Shown here: positions 52,819-62,437 of the stretch, piece by piece | Position numbering within the stretch: the first letter of the stretch is position 1 | Layout of the letters: every line of letters begins with the position of its first letter | Source of the DNA: JARRLC01 sp050290865 | GTDB lineage: Bacteria; Pseudomonadota; Alphaproteobacteria; Rhizobiales; Rhodomicrobiaceae | NCBI GenBank assembly: GCA_050290865.1 | Contig: JBNKIW010000011.1 | Span: forward strand, 1-64,000 | Length of the DNA stretch: 64,000 bases | Direction of reading: 5' to 3' | Notes under the pieces: model-generated | Databases searched by the model: none | Told to the model about the DNA's origin: nothing | The model's input: only the letters and a program-made list of their open reading frames with translations | Translations under genes and position numbers: made by a program

Positions 52819-54288
52819 TCATGGTCCCGTTCCGGCGACTTTTTCGGGGCGCAGACGGCGGCGCAGGGCATCCAGGACCATGAGGATTTCGCTGTGCAGC
52901 GGGTGCCGTGTCAGCCAGACACCCGCAAACCAACCCGCCACACCGCCGAAACCGAGCAGAATTCCGGTCCCGATGGGCATGGCGAATTCGAACCCGTGCG
53001 CGGCGATGTATGCGCCTGGGATGACGACGCTTATCCCCGCGATGACGGCGCTCTTCGCCGTGGCGCCCGCGAATTCACTCCAGGTGAAGGCCGCGTGCTG
53101 ACGCACGAAATACAAGCCCACCACATTTTGCAGCGGCAGGGACACCAGCAGCGACGCCGCCAGGGCCTGGGGCCCGAACAGCGCGGCCGTACCGTTGATG
53201 ACGAAGCAGGCGGGCATGGCAACGAGATGCCAGAGGAGCAGGTGGCGCAGCGCCGCCACGGCCATCAGGGCAGGAAATATGAGGATGGAGGCGAAGGACG
53301 CCAGCATTGCCAGCGCCACGGTCTGCACCAGCGGCACAATGGAAAACCACTGCGAGCCGACGAGAATGGCCACTGCCGGGTGCGCCAGCAGCGCCAGCAG
53401 CAGAAAGGCGGGCCAGTAGACGGCACTGATATGCGCAGTGGCGAGCAGAAATGGCGGTTTGAGATCGTGTCCCTCGCGGGCGTGGCCGGCGAGCGCGGGC
53501 AGGATCACGGGCGAGAGGCCGGAAAGCACCAGCTTGTTCGGGGCCTGCGCGACGAGCAGCGCGCGGTTATAGAAGCCGACGGCATCGAACGTGAAGGCGC
53601 GGCTGAGGACGGCGTAGGGCACGAGTTCCACCGCCTGCATCAGCACCGCGCAGGCCGAGGTCGTGCCGCCGAAATGGAGCGCGCGGCGCCAGTGGGCGAG
53701 ATGGGGGCGGAAGAGCTGGAAATCCGGCCGGAACCAGATCGCGAGGCTGGCGCAAGCCGTGCTCGCGGCGAGCGCCGCCCAGGCGAAGCTCATATAGCCG
53801 AAACCCAGGAGGGCAAGACCGACGGTCACCGTGGCGTTCGTCAGGACGGTGACGACGTTGACCGCGGAATAGCGCCCGAAGGCCATGTCGCGGCGGAACA
53901 GCGCCATGAGGGGCCGCTCGAATGTGCCGGGGATGAAGGCCAGCGCCAGGACGTGCAGATAGGCGGCGAGGCCGGGGTCATTGTAAAGACGGGCGATTGC
54001 CGCCGACGTGGCGATGAGAATGGCGGTCACGGTGAGCGTGATCAGCGCCATGACCGTGAACGCGGTGCGGATATCCTCGCGGGTCAGGTCCTTCTGCTGC
54101 ACGAGATAGCTGGAGGGAATGTCGCGGCAAACCTCGACTGCGGTGAGCACCGCCACCCCGAATGCCGACACGCCGATGTCCGCCGGGCTGAGAATGCGCG
54201 AGACCGCGGCGATAACGAGGAAATTGACCGTGAGATTGGTGTAGCGCTCCAGCGAGGTAAAAAGCAGCGCTTTGCGGATGCCGGTCAT
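52819..54288 (-). CDS. Polysaccharide flippase (Wzx/MATE-like, O-antigen transporter family)
   Basis: 489 residues with about 12-14 hydrophobic segments and the family-typical start KALLFTSLERYTNLTVNFLVIAAVSRIL-like pattern followed by LSPADIGVSAFG. It is predicted to flip lipid-linked repeat units across the inner membrane. The polymerase/ligase gene lies upstream on the same strand, 67 nt away, so the two are probably co-transcribed. Confidence 0.88.
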   Translation of the reverse strand: MTGIRKALLFTSLERYTNLTVNFLVIAAVSRILSPADIGVSAFGVAVLTAVEVCRDIPSSYLVQQKDLTREDIRTAFTVMALITLTVTAILIATSAAIARLYNDPGLAAYLHVLALAFIPGTFERPLMALFRRDMAFGRYSAVNVVTVLTNATVTVGLALLGFGYMSFAWAALAASTACASLAIWFRPDFQLFRPHLAHWRRALHFGGTTSACAVLMQAVELVPYAVLSRAFTFDAVGFYNRALLVAQAPNKLVLSGLSPVILPALAGHAREGHDLKPPFLLATAHISAVYWPAFLLLALLAHPAVAILVGSQWFSIVPLVQTVALAMLASFASILIFPALMAVAALRHLLLWHLVAMPACFVINGTAALFGPQALAASLLVSLPLQNVVGLYFVRQHAAFTWSEFAGATAKSAVIAGISVVIPGAYIAAHGFEFAMPIGTGILLGFGGVAGWFAGVWLTRHPLHSEILMVLDALRRRLRPEKVAGTGP

Positions 54289-54355
54289 TGGTCCTCGATC
54301 GCCGGAAAAGCAGCCCTTGCCCGTTCACAGCGTGCCATGTCTTGGTAAACCTCGG

Positions 54356-55786
54356 TTATACAGCCTGGGGACTGGCGGCAATGGCCGCGGTCAGCGGCGC
54401 GTGGCTGGCGTGCTCCCGGCGCTGATCCTCCTTCACGGTGGCGCGGCAAGTCGCGACGATGGCCAGGCAGGCGAAAAACAGGATGCCCGGGTCGGCGCCG
54501 CTTCCGGCGATGCTTGGCCCGACGAGCGAGCCGAGGCCGAGGGCGCGCGCGCCGGACGCGAGTGCGAAGAGGCGCGCATTGGCCGGCGTGGGCGTCAGCC
54601 CGATCATGCCCCGCGCCATCACCGTGATCGCCGCGCAGATCATGGCGCTGCCGATCAGCCCGAACTGCGCCAGCGCCGAGACGATCCAACTCGACGAGCG
54701 CGAGCTGCCGAGCCCGACACCCAGCCCGTAAGTGTCGAAGAAGGACTTCAGGCTCCGCGCGTTCCAATAGGCGCGCTCCTGGCCCGAGACCGAACTGGCC
54801 TTCTCCAGGACCATGGTGCGGAACAGCTCCGTGAAGGGCCGGAAGAGCGCCTCATCATAAAGAACAACGCCCATGAGCGCCGCGACCGCGCCGCCCCCCG
54901 CGGCGAGCAGAAACCAGTCCAGCGGCCTGAGCCGGCCATGCAGCGCCCCCCAAAGAAGCGGCAGTATCGCGGCAAGCCCCAGTACGCCCAGGCCACCATA
55001 GGCCGTGGACGAGGTGGACAGGATCAACAGGAGCAAGAGTTGCACGCACAGTACAAGCGCCAGCCACGAATTCGCCGCGCGCCAGTAGGCGTAGGTGAAG
55101 GCGAGCGCCGACAGGCCGAAGGCGGCAAAGGCGGCCGCCTCGGAGCAGCCGCCCGCGATGCGCCAGAAGCCCGATTGCTCGACGTCGGTCAGGAGCGCGT
55201 AACTCGCCGTGCGGATGGGTTCGAGGATATCGCCGACCCCGGCCAGTTTCCCGGCCAGGTCCACCCAGCCGAGCACCGTTTCAGAAATGGCGAATGCGAA
55301 GAGCCCCACCGTCATCTTTTCCAGCATCCTGCGCCGGAGCGTCAGAATGGCAAACGCGAAAAACACGAGAATGCCGAGCAGGAAATAGGCCGTCTGCGTA
55401 TAGTTCCCCGACGTCGGCCCGAGCATGACCTCGGTGACAATGCCTTCGATGGGAACGAATGCCGTGGTCTTGCCCGCGAAGAGGCGCGGCATCAGCATCG
55501 CGCCAGCTACGGCGTATATGGCCAGGGCCATCAACAGCCAGGCCAGCGGCATGCGGGCGAGCACAATGCCGAGATCGCGCAGAACCGAAACGCGCAGGGC
55601 GGCGGAGGCAAGAATGAGCAGGGCAAACAGAGTGTAAATGAGCGGCGAGGAACCACCGATGGTCGCAAACGCCGTCGCCCCGAAGGGGATAGCGGCGAAC
55701 AGGCCGACGATAAGCGGCGCTCCTGCGGCGGCTCCGGCGAGGAGAAGCGCCAGCGCGACGCCAAATCCGATGATCGATAATTCCAT
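54356..55786 (-). CDS. O-antigen polymerase/ligase-like membrane protein (Wzy/WaaL type)
   Basis: 476 residues with many transmembrane segments and one large loop between the later helices (VLEKASSVSGQERAYWNARS, TYGLGVGLGSSRSSSWIVSAL). This is the arrangement of Wzy polymerases and WaaL ligases. In a locus with ExoY- and Wzx-type genes, a polymerase role is more likely than lipid A ligation, but sequence alone does not separate them. Confidence 0.8.
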   Translation of the reverse strand: MELSIIGFGVALALLLAGAAAGAPLIVGLFAAIPFGATAFATIGGSSPLIYTLFALLILASAALRVSVLRDLGIVLARMPLAWLLMALAIYAVAGAMLMPRLFAGKTTAFVPIEGIVTEVMLGPTSGNYTQTAYFLLGILVFFAFAILTLRRRMLEKMTVGLFAFAISETVLGWVDLAGKLAGVGDILEPIRTASYALLTDVEQSGFWRIAGGCSEAAAFAAFGLSALAFTYAYWRAANSWLALVLCVQLLLLLILSTSSTAYGGLGVLGLAAILPLLWGALHGRLRPLDWFLLAAGGGAVAALMGVVLYDEALFRPFTELFRTMVLEKASSVSGQERAYWNARSLKSFFDTYGLGVGLGSSRSSSWIVSALAQFGLIGSAMICAAITVMARGMIGLTPTPANARLFALASGARALGLGSLVGPSIAGSGADPGILFFACLAIVATCRATVKEDQRREHASHAPLTAAIAASPQAV

Positions 55787-55901
55787 GGCCCTGCACCATG
55801 CCCCTGAACACGCCGGAACGGAGCTTTCCCGCGCCAGGACATTAGCGGTAAAATAGTTTACCGGACCCTGACCAGGAGGCGGGACAACGGAAGCGGGTCA
55901 G

Positions 55902-56210
55902 ATGATTTGGGCCTTTATCGCGGCAGTGCTGGCTGGATTGGCAGCGGGATGCTTTTTCCGCGCATCCATGCTCGTGCTCATGTCCGCGCTCACGGCGCTC
56001 GGGGCGTGCGTGGGGGGCCTCCTGGCCGGATGGGGGGGCTTGACCATCGCCTGGTTCGCCATGGCGCTGACGGCGACGGTGCAGTTCGCCTTTCTGGCCG
56101 GCGCCGCTCTGGCCCATGGACGGGAGCGCGTACGGCAGAAGATGCTGGAAACCGCCGAAGCGCGCCAGAAAGCAAAGGAGGAAGCCGGGGTGTCCCGGCC
56201 CAACCGCTGA
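55902..56210 (+). CDS. Small inner-membrane protein of unknown function
   Basis: 102 residues with three hydrophobic segments (about 2-20, 27-50 and 53-70) and a charged C-terminal helix (RERVRQKMLETAEARQKAKEE). No family recognised. It lies on the opposite strand to its neighbours inside the exopolysaccharide locus and its stop is 10 nt from the convergent ExoY-type gene. Its coding status is supported by the start codon, the coherent membrane pattern and the lack of another gene in this interval. Confidence 0.6.
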   Translation: MIWAFIAAVLAGLAAGCFFRASMLVLMSALTALGACVGGLLAGWGGLTIAWFAMALTATVQFAFLAGAALAHGRERVRQKMLETAEARQKAKEEAGVSRPNR

Positions 56211-56220
56211 CCCCTTCCGG

Positions 56221-57033
56221 CTACGCCGTCTCGTCGAAATTCAAGACCGCCGGGACGGTCCGGAGCAGAATGCCGAGTTCCAGCGCCAGCGACCAGCGGC
56301 GGACATAGACGCGGTCCAGCCTGACGCGATGATCATAGGTCGTGTTGCTGCGCCCGCTCACCTGCCACAGGCCGGTCAGACCGGGGCGCGCCTTGATGTA
56401 CTCGTGAGCATGCACGCCGTAGCGCCGCAATTCGTCCGCCACGACCGGGCGCGGGCCGACACAGCTCATCTCGCCGCGCAGCACGTTGAAGAGCTGCGGC
56501 AGTTCGTCGAGGCTGGATTTCCGCAGGATATGGCCGAACCAGGTCACGCGCGGATCGTCGCGCAACTTCTGCGTCTCCGCCCAGACGCGCGCGGCTTCGC
56601 TGTTGGTGGCGAGATAGCGGGCGAGGCGCTCGGCGGCATCCGGCACCATGGTCCGGAATTTGAGGCAGCGGAACGTCCGGCCACCGAAACCGACGCGCTC
56701 ATGGGCGAAGAGGACCGGACCGCCCTGGGTCAGCCAGATCACGGCCGCGATGGCCGCCATGACGGGGGCGAGCAGGATCAGCGCGCTCAGTGCGATGGCG
56801 ATATCGAGGGCGCGCTTGAGGCTGCCGCCGACGGGCTCCGCGGGCATGGCCTCGACGGTGCGCAGCGCGGCGCGTTCCGCATGGGCCGGGGCAAACGTTC
56901 CGGTGCTCTGTGATGCCACGAGCCGCAGGCCACGCCGTCCGCCGCAGGCCGCGGCTGCAGCCGTGCGGTTTACGATGGCTTCACCATGATTTCTGGCCGT
57001 GACAGATGTGACCGGATGAACGGAAAACTTCAT
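56221..57033 (-). CDS. Sugar transferase, undecaprenyl-phosphate priming enzyme (ExoY type)
   Basis: 270 residues. A membrane helix (IALSALILLAPVMAAIAAVIW) is followed by the conserved catalytic region of bacterial sugar transferases: GGPVLFAHERVGFGG, FRCLKFRTMV, LRKSSLDELPQLFNVLRGEM, VGPRPV and ARPGLTGLWQVSGRS. It starts the exopolysaccharide repeat unit by transferring a sugar-1-phosphate to the lipid carrier. The absence of the large N-terminal membrane part of WcaJ-type enzymes points to the short ExoY/RfbP-tail form. Confidence 0.93.
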   Translation of the reverse strand: MKFSVHPVTSVTARNHGEAIVNRTAAAAACGGRRGLRLVASQSTGTFAPAHAERAALRTVEAMPAEPVGGSLKRALDIAIALSALILLAPVMAAIAAVIWLTQGGPVLFAHERVGFGGRTFRCLKFRTMVPDAAERLARYLATNSEAARVWAETQKLRDDPRVTWFGHILRKSSLDELPQLFNVLRGEMSCVGPRPVVADELRRYGVHAHEYIKARPGLTGLWQVSGRSNTTYDHRVRLDRVYVRRWSLALELGILLRTVPAVLNFDETA

Positions 57034-57124
57034 TACGCAGGTTGCCCCAAAGATGTTTAGTGCCCAAAAGTGTGAGCCGCATTATGTACCGACACCGCCC
57101 TGCGGCTAAACGGTGCCGTTAGGT

Positions 57125-57853
57125 TCAAATATGACCGCTGTTGACCAAGTTGTTTGTGATATACGCGACTTCAGTCCGGTTCTTTGCTTTGATCTTTTTC
57201 ATGATGTTCCGGACATGAACTTTGATCGTGCTTTCGCACAGGTTGAGTTCATATGCGATTGTCTTGTTCGCCTTGCCTTTGCGGATACCTTCGATGACGG
57301 CGGCCTGGCGTGCCGTGAACAGGCGGCCATGCCGGTCAGCGCCGGGCGGCGCAGCGCGTGTGTCCGGATTGAAACCGGCGAGGCAGCTCGCAGGCACGAA
57401 GATGCCGCCTGCACTCACCAGCCGTATAGCTTCGACCGCAACGTCGAGCGAGAGGTTGGTCGGGATGTAGCCCCGCACGCCCCAGTTCAGCGTGGCGGCG
57501 ATCCGGCCGGGTTCCTCACCGTCGGCCAGGATGATCACCGGAGCCGGTCGTCTGACGCCGGAAAGGCGGCGCATCGCCTGCCGGATCTGATCAGGACCGC
57601 TGCGCTCAGGACAGCTCAGCAGGACCGCGGAGACGGGTGAGGCGTCGGCAACGGCGAGCCAGTCGTCAAGCGCCGGGAAGGCGACGGCTTCATAGCCGGC
57701 GGCAAGAAGCGCGCTCATGAGGCATTCGCGGATCAGATCGCGGCGCTCGATCACGGCTACGGCTTCGCGGCCTGCCGGAGCGGCTTGGCGCTTGCCGTCG
57801 CCCGTCGTCGGGCCGCGGCGTTCTACTCCGATCTCGCTGCTTATGACACGCAT
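57125..57853 (-). CDS. LuxR-family regulator with degenerate receiver domain
   Basis: 242 residues from the ATG at 57853; the frame opens at 57988. The N-terminal half has a receiver-like fold (AVAVIERRDLIRECLMSALL) and the C-terminal half an HTH of the LuxR type (FTARQAAVIEGIRKGKANKTIA, STIKVHVRNIMKKI). Where a phosphorylated Asp is expected after the third strand, the sequence reads VSAVLLSCPE, so Ser replaces it. The conserved Lys near GYIPK reads GYIPTN. Activity is therefore probably not controlled by phosphotransfer. Likely a regulator of the neighbouring exopolysaccharide genes. Confidence 0.85.
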   Translation of the reverse strand: MRVISSEIGVERRGPTTGDGKRQAAPAGREAVAVIERRDLIRECLMSALLAAGYEAVAFPALDDWLAVADASPVSAVLLSCPERSGPDQIRQAMRRLSGVRRPAPVIILADGEEPGRIAATLNWGVRGYIPTNLSLDVAVEAIRLVSAGGIFVPASCLAGFNPDTRAAPPGADRHGRLFTARQAAVIEGIRKGKANKTIAYELNLCESTIKVHVRNIMKKIKAKNRTEVAYITNNLVNSGHI

Positions 57854-58207
57854 TCGCAACTCCGCACCCCGGCATCCCCGGAAGCGCATTGGTGAAGAAA
57901 CTCTGAATGTACCTGTAATTACATCGTCACCGCGTTCGGCGCAAGAGATTGCGCGGTGCAGCACGCCATTCCTGGCGGCATAAATCAACGTCTGGTTAAT
58001 ATTAGTCCAGGGCGACGCAGAGTAATATTTTCAATGCGGATGAGCGTTCGCGACCACAACGCGACGACTACTGTCTCACTGCGGCGCACAAACGGGATGA
58101 GTAATTAGCGTTGCTTTGTTCTGAGACAATGTTGCTTCGAAACGAGCCAAGCTTAGCAAAAGGCCGGGGGGGGAGGTCAGTGGGGGGGGGCACGGCGGGG
58201 ACGGCCC
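57854..58207. other. Intergenic region with long G runs
   Basis: About 350 nt between the LuxR-type gene and the chemotaxis gene terminator. It holds no gene. It contains runs of 8 G (58166-58173) and 9 G (58182-58190) followed by GGCGGGG, a candidate G-quadruplex on the plus strand. AT-rich sequence near 57990-58040 is a plausible site for the regulator's promoter. Confidence 0.45.
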
Positions 58208-58261
58208 GTCCGGGATCGGTGTACCCGGACAGCATTGTGGCCGGGCGCGAGACCCGGCCAC
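58208..58261 (-). terminator. Tandem hairpins downstream of the chemotaxis receptor gene
   Basis: GTGGCCGGG / CCCGGCCAC (58237-58261) has a perfect 9-bp stem with a 7-nt loop. GTCCGGG / CCCGGAC (58208-58230) follows on the minus strand. Neither has a T run, but together they lie just after the stop at 58289 and can end transcription. Confidence 0.55.
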
Positions 58262-58288
58262 GAAAGAAGCCCAGATCGGCTGCGGCGG

Positions 58289-60316
58289 TCAGGCCGCGCG
58301 CACCTTCTGCAGGAACTTCTCCATCTCATGCTGCAGCGCTTCGGACTGCCGCGACAGGTCGCGGGCGGCGGTCAGCACCTCGCCAGCGGACGCGTTCGAA
58401 TGCTCCGCGGCTTCGCGCACGCCGGTGATGTTCTTGGCCACGTCCGCCGTGCCGAGGCTGGCCTGATGGACGTTGCGCGCGATCTCCTGCGTCGCCGAGC
58501 CCTGTTCCTCCACCGACGAGGCGATGGAACCCGCGATGGTATCCACCTCGCCGATGGTCTTGGCGATGGCCTCGATGCGCTCGATGGACTGCTGGGTCGA
58601 GGCCTGGATACCGGTGATCTGGTCGGCAATCTCGGCCGTGGCCTTGGCTGTCTGCTCGGCCAGCGCCTTCACTTCCTGAGCGACGACCGCGAAGCCGCGT
58701 CCCGCCTCGCCCGCGCGCGCCGCCTCGATGGTGGCGTTGAGCGCGAGCAGATTGGTCTGCGACGCGATGTTGTTGATCAGGTCGATGATGCCGCCGATCT
58801 TCTCCGCGGCCTTGGCCAGATCGCGAACCTGCTCGGCCGACCGCTGCGCCTCGTCCGACGCCTGGGTCGTCATGTTGCTCGACTGCTGCACCTGACCGGA
58901 GATTTCGCGGACCGAAGCAGCAAGCTCCTCCGCCGCGCTGGCGACGGTCTGGACGTTGGCGGAAGCCTGCTCGGAGGCCGCGGCCACCGAAGTCGAGCGG
59001 TCGCTGGTGTCCCTGGCGGACCCGGTGAGCGACTCCGCCGTGGTCGACAGCTCGGTCGAGGCGGCGGCGACGATGGCGATGATCGAGCCGACAGCCTGCT
59101 CGAACTGCGAGGCGAGTTCCTGAAGCTCCGTCTTGCGCTGCTCCTCGGCGCGTTTCTCGGCCATGGCCTGCTCTTCGCGCATACGCTCGGTTTCCTCCAG
59201 ATTATCCTTGAAGACCTGGAGCGTATCCGCCATCTGGCCCACTTCGTCCTTGCGGCCCGCGCCCGGAATGATGGTGGCGAGATTGCCGCCGGCGATCTCA
59301 CGCATGGCGCCGGTTATGCCGATGACCGGATTGGCAATGCCGCGGCCGATCACCCAGGCGAGCACAACGCCGAGACCAAGGCCGCCGAGGGCGAGAATGA
59401 TGGTGAGCCATTCAGCCGCGTGGCTGGAGGAAATCATTTCGCCGCGAAGATTTTGTTGTTCACCGCTCGCCTTTTCGACGAGGCTCGTGATCTCTTTGGC
59501 AACGCTGGCTGCCGCAGTGTTAGCCTCGCGGATAGCTTCGTCGATCTTGTGCGAATCCTCGCCAGCCGCAAGCGCGGCGGTGTGATACTTTTCCATCGAA
59601 GCTTGCACCTCGGCGACCGTATCCGCGATAGGCATGCCGACGGTAATGTTTGCGAGCTGTTTGAGGACGGTCTGAAGCTCGCCGAACTGCGTCTCGATTT
59701 CCGCGCGCAGCGCTTGGTCGTGCCGGGCAAGCATCTTGTTCACGTTGAGGCGTGCCTGCATCACCAGCAGCTCGGCCACGCCAGCCAGTGTGACGACGCT
59801 CGTATTGCCGACGCGGGCGGCGTCCACCTTCAGACTCTCAAAACTGGCGCGCGCCGCCTTGCCTGAAGGATCGAGCGTTTCGCGGGTAAGTTGGTCGAGT
59901 TCCCGCCGATCTTTGATGACCTCCTGTCCATCCTTCAGAAAGGTGGACAAATTCTTGTCGATTTCCTTCAGGACGACGACCTCTTCCTCTTCCTGAATCT
60001 TGGACTTCACATCCTGAAACCGCTTGACCGTTTCTTCACGCGACTTTTCGAACGCCGCGGCAGCTTCCTCCTCGCCGGTCAGCGAGAAAGCGCGCAGATG
60101 GCGCTGACTGTCCAGGAAGCCTTTCTGGAAGCCCTCAAGGGTGTTGACCTCGGTAACATGCGTCACATATTGGTCCACGCCCTCCCCTAGCCCCATGAGC
60201 GAGCGATAGTTCATCACCGAGGAGATCGCGAAGATGACGAGAACCGCGGCGAAGCCGATGGCGATCTTGGTGGCGATCCGGAGGTTGTTGAAATATGACA
60301 TGAGGCCGTCTTGCAT
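58289..60316 (-). CDS. Methyl-accepting chemotaxis protein
   Basis: 675 residues (or 670 from MSYFNNLRIATK at 60301). Transmembrane helix 1 (KIAIGFAAVLVIFAISSV) is followed by a helical periplasmic sensor region of about 270 residues, helix 2 (LTIILALGGLGLGVVLAWVIG), HAMP (ITGAMREIAGGNLATIIPG) and the long signalling coiled-coil. The hairpin tip ASQTNLLALNATIEAARAG binds CheA/CheW. No CheR/CheB pentapeptide is visible at the C-terminus (LQKVRAA). The ligand is unknown. No other chemotaxis gene is near. Confidence 0.95.
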   Translation of the reverse strand: MQDGLMSYFNNLRIATKIAIGFAAVLVIFAISSVMNYRSLMGLGEGVDQYVTHVTEVNTLEGFQKGFLDSQRHLRAFSLTGEEEAAAAFEKSREETVKRFQDVKSKIQEEEEVVVLKEIDKNLSTFLKDGQEVIKDRRELDQLTRETLDPSGKAARASFESLKVDAARVGNTSVVTLAGVAELLVMQARLNVNKMLARHDQALRAEIETQFGELQTVLKQLANITVGMPIADTVAEVQASMEKYHTAALAAGEDSHKIDEAIREANTAAASVAKEITSLVEKASGEQQNLRGEMISSSHAAEWLTIILALGGLGLGVVLAWVIGRGIANPVIGITGAMREIAGGNLATIIPGAGRKDEVGQMADTLQVFKDNLEETERMREEQAMAEKRAEEQRKTELQELASQFEQAVGSIIAIVAAASTELSTTAESLTGSARDTSDRSTSVAAASEQASANVQTVASAAEELAASVREISGQVQQSSNMTTQASDEAQRSAEQVRDLAKAAEKIGGIIDLINNIASQTNLLALNATIEAARAGEAGRGFAVVAQEVKALAEQTAKATAEIADQITGIQASTQQSIERIEAIAKTIGEVDTIAGSIASSVEEQGSATQEIARNVHQASLGTADVAKNITGVREAAEHSNASAGEVLTAARDLSRQSEALQHEMEKFLQKVRAA

Positions 60317-60573
60317 GGTGGTGCTCTCTCGCGCCAGCGGGAGCGCGCGCTGGCTCTGGTTGCGTCCCTGAAATCAGACAATCTCCAGTTGCTCTAACAT
60401 TAAACCTTATAATGCACAGTAAACGCCGCACGACCTCAGGTAGAGCGTGTGTGGCCGATGCAATCTCCCCGAAATATTTTGTCAACAAAGTTGTGTCAAA
60501 CAGGCCGCCACGGTCTTCACCTCCTTGCGCGGAACCGCTGCGCAAATCGGACGACATCGAAAAGGGGAGCGAC

Positions 60574-60873
60574 ATGAACGAGCATGCTTCGCCGCCGGCA
60601 GCCTCCGGCGCATCCGGCGATCCCCGACAGGCCGTGCGCGGCTTCATCGTGGAGAACCTGTTTCTGGGCTCGGATGCGGGTTTCGGCGACGGGGACTCCC
60701 TTCTGGAAGCGGGCGCGCTCGATTCCACGGCGGCCATGGAACTGGTCGCATTCCTGGAAAAAGCCTTCGGCATCCAGGTGGCCGATGACGAAATCGCGCC
60801 GGAAAACCTCGAAACCGTCAACCGCATCTGCGCATTCGTCGAGCGCAAGGCCGCGCTTCAGCCTGCCGGATAA
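60574..60873 (+). CDS. Acyl carrier protein
   Basis: 99 residues from the ATG at 60574, with AAAGGGGAG upstream. The carrier-protein core shows LLEAGALDSTAAMELVAFLE, where the Ser in DSTAAME carries the phosphopantetheine arm. It is not the fatty-acid-synthesis ACP, as its helix II (AMELVAFLEKAFGI) differs from the highly acidic DSLDTVE type. The acyl-AMP ligase gene begins 12 nt after its stop, so it is probably the dedicated acceptor for that enzyme. Confidence 0.88.
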   Translation: MNEHASPPAASGASGDPRQAVRGFIVENLFLGSDAGFGDGDSLLEAGALDSTAAMELVAFLEKAFGIQVADDEIAPENLETVNRICAFVERKAALQPAG

Positions 60874-60885
60874 TGATGGTTGTCC

Positions 60886-62418
60886 ATGCTTGTCCATGAG
60901 CTTTTGCGCCATAGCACTGCCAGGCAGCCCGAAGGAACGGCGCTGATCGCCGGCAACCGGCGGTTGACATTCCGCGAGGTCGATGATCTGAGCGACCGGC
61001 TCGCGGCGGCGTTGCAGCGGCTGGGCGTGGCGCGCGGCGACCGCGTCGCGGCAATGCTGGAGAACTCCGTCGAATTCGTCATCACCCTGTGGGCGGCGCT
61101 GAAGGCGGGCGCGGTCTTCGTGCCCGTCAACCACGCGGCGCGCGGGGGCACGCTGGGCCTGATCCTCCAGGACGCGGAGGTGAAGTGCCTCGTCATCCAG
61201 CCGCAATACCGGCAGCGCTTCACCGAGGCTGTGGACCGGGCTCCGGAACGGATGGCGGTGATCTGGACGGGCGCGGCGGAAAGCGGCGAGCGGTTCGAGG
61301 ACATTCTGGCGGCGCGCCAGGAGCCGTTCACCGCGCCGCGCGTTATCGACCAGGATCTCGCGCTCCTCATCTACACCTCGGGCACCACCGGCGGCCCGAA
61401 GGGCGTCATGCTTACCCATCACACCGTCTGCAACAACGCCTGGGCCATCGCCACCTATCTCGGCATGGTGCCCGGCGACGTCGTGCTGTGCGTGCTGCCG
61501 ATGTCGTTCGGTTACGGGCTGTTCCAGGTGCTGACCGCCGCCCAGACCGGCTTCGCCGTGGTGCTGGAGCGGTCTTTCGCTTTCCCGCGCGAAGTGCTGC
61601 GGCAGGCGGCCCACCACCGCGTGACCGCCATCCCCGGTGTGCCCAGCCTGTTCGCGCGCTTCCTCGATTTCGCGCCCTTCACGGATTTCGACCTGTCCGC
61701 CCTGCGCATCCTGACCAACGCCGCCGCGCCGATGCCGCCGACCCATATCGAGCGCCTGCGCGCGGCGCTGCCGCAGGCCGCCTTCTATTCCATGTACGGG
61801 CTGACCGAGTGCACGCGCGCGGCCTATCTTGACCCGACAAAGCTCACGGTCAAGCCCGCTTCCGTCGGACGGGCGATCCCCAACAGCGAGATCTTCGTCG
61901 TGGATGAGGACGGGCAGCGGCTTCCGCCGGGCGAAGTCGGCGAACTCGTGGTGCGCGGCTCGAACCTCATGCGCGGCTACTGGCGGCGGCCGGAGGACAC
62001 GGCCCGCGTGCTGCGCGACGGCCCCGACGGCGGGAAGCTCCTTCACACCGGCGACCTGTTCTACACCGACGCCGACGGCGATCTGTTCTTCGCCGGACGC
62101 CGCGACGATGTCTTCAAATGCCGTGGCGAGAAGGTCAGTCCCAGAGCCGTCGAGAACGCGCTCCATGAATGCGACGACATCGCCGAAGCCGTGGTCGTCG
62201 GCGTGCCCGATCCGGTGGACGGCATGGCCGTCAAGGCGGTCGTGGTGCTGCGCGAGGGCCGCGAGATGACCGCGGAGGCCCTGCGCCGCTATTGCATGAC
62301 GCGGCTCGAAACCTGGCTGGTGCCGAAATTCATCGAATTCCGCGACGAACTGCCGAAAACGGACAGCGGCAAGGTCAAGCGCCGCGCGTTGCGGGAGCCG
62401 GAGGTGGAAGCGACATGA
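60886..62418 (+). CDS. Class I adenylate-forming acyl-AMP/acyl-CoA ligase
   Basis: 510 residues from the ATG at 60886. The AMP-binding motif LIYTSGTTGGPKGVMLTH, the YSMYGLTECT region and the A8/A10 motifs (GDLFYTDADGDLFFAGRRDD, KTDSGKVKRRAL) are all present. It activates a carboxylic acid as an acyl-adenylate and, given the carrier protein immediately upstream, probably loads it on that protein. Such a pair plus an asparagine-synthase-like gene is often seen in exopolysaccharide/exosortase-type loci. Substrate unknown. Confidence 0.9.
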   Translation: MLVHELLRHSTARQPEGTALIAGNRRLTFREVDDLSDRLAAALQRLGVARGDRVAAMLENSVEFVITLWAALKAGAVFVPVNHAARGGTLGLILQDAEVKCLVIQPQYRQRFTEAVDRAPERMAVIWTGAAESGERFEDILAARQEPFTAPRVIDQDLALLIYTSGTTGGPKGVMLTHHTVCNNAWAIATYLGMVPGDVVLCVLPMSFGYGLFQVLTAAQTGFAVVLERSFAFPREVLRQAAHHRVTAIPGVPSLFARFLDFAPFTDFDLSALRILTNAAAPMPPTHIERLRAALPQAAFYSMYGLTECTRAAYLDPTKLTVKPASVGRAIPNSEIFVVDEDGQRLPPGEVGELVVRGSNLMRGYWRRPEDTARVLRDGPDGGKLLHTGDLFYTDADGDLFFAGRRDDVFKCRGEKVSPRAVENALHECDDIAEAVVVGVPDPVDGMAVKAVVVLREGREMTAEALRRYCMTRLETWLVPKFIEFRDELPKTDSGKVKRRALREPEVEAT

Positions 62419-62437
62419 CAGCGCAAAGGACAATGCC

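Noticed and set aside
52801..54348. 515-residue open frame on the plus strand opposite the flippase gene
   Set aside because: The translation is highly charged and repetitive, as expected of the antisense of a hydrophobic protein gene in GC-rich DNA.
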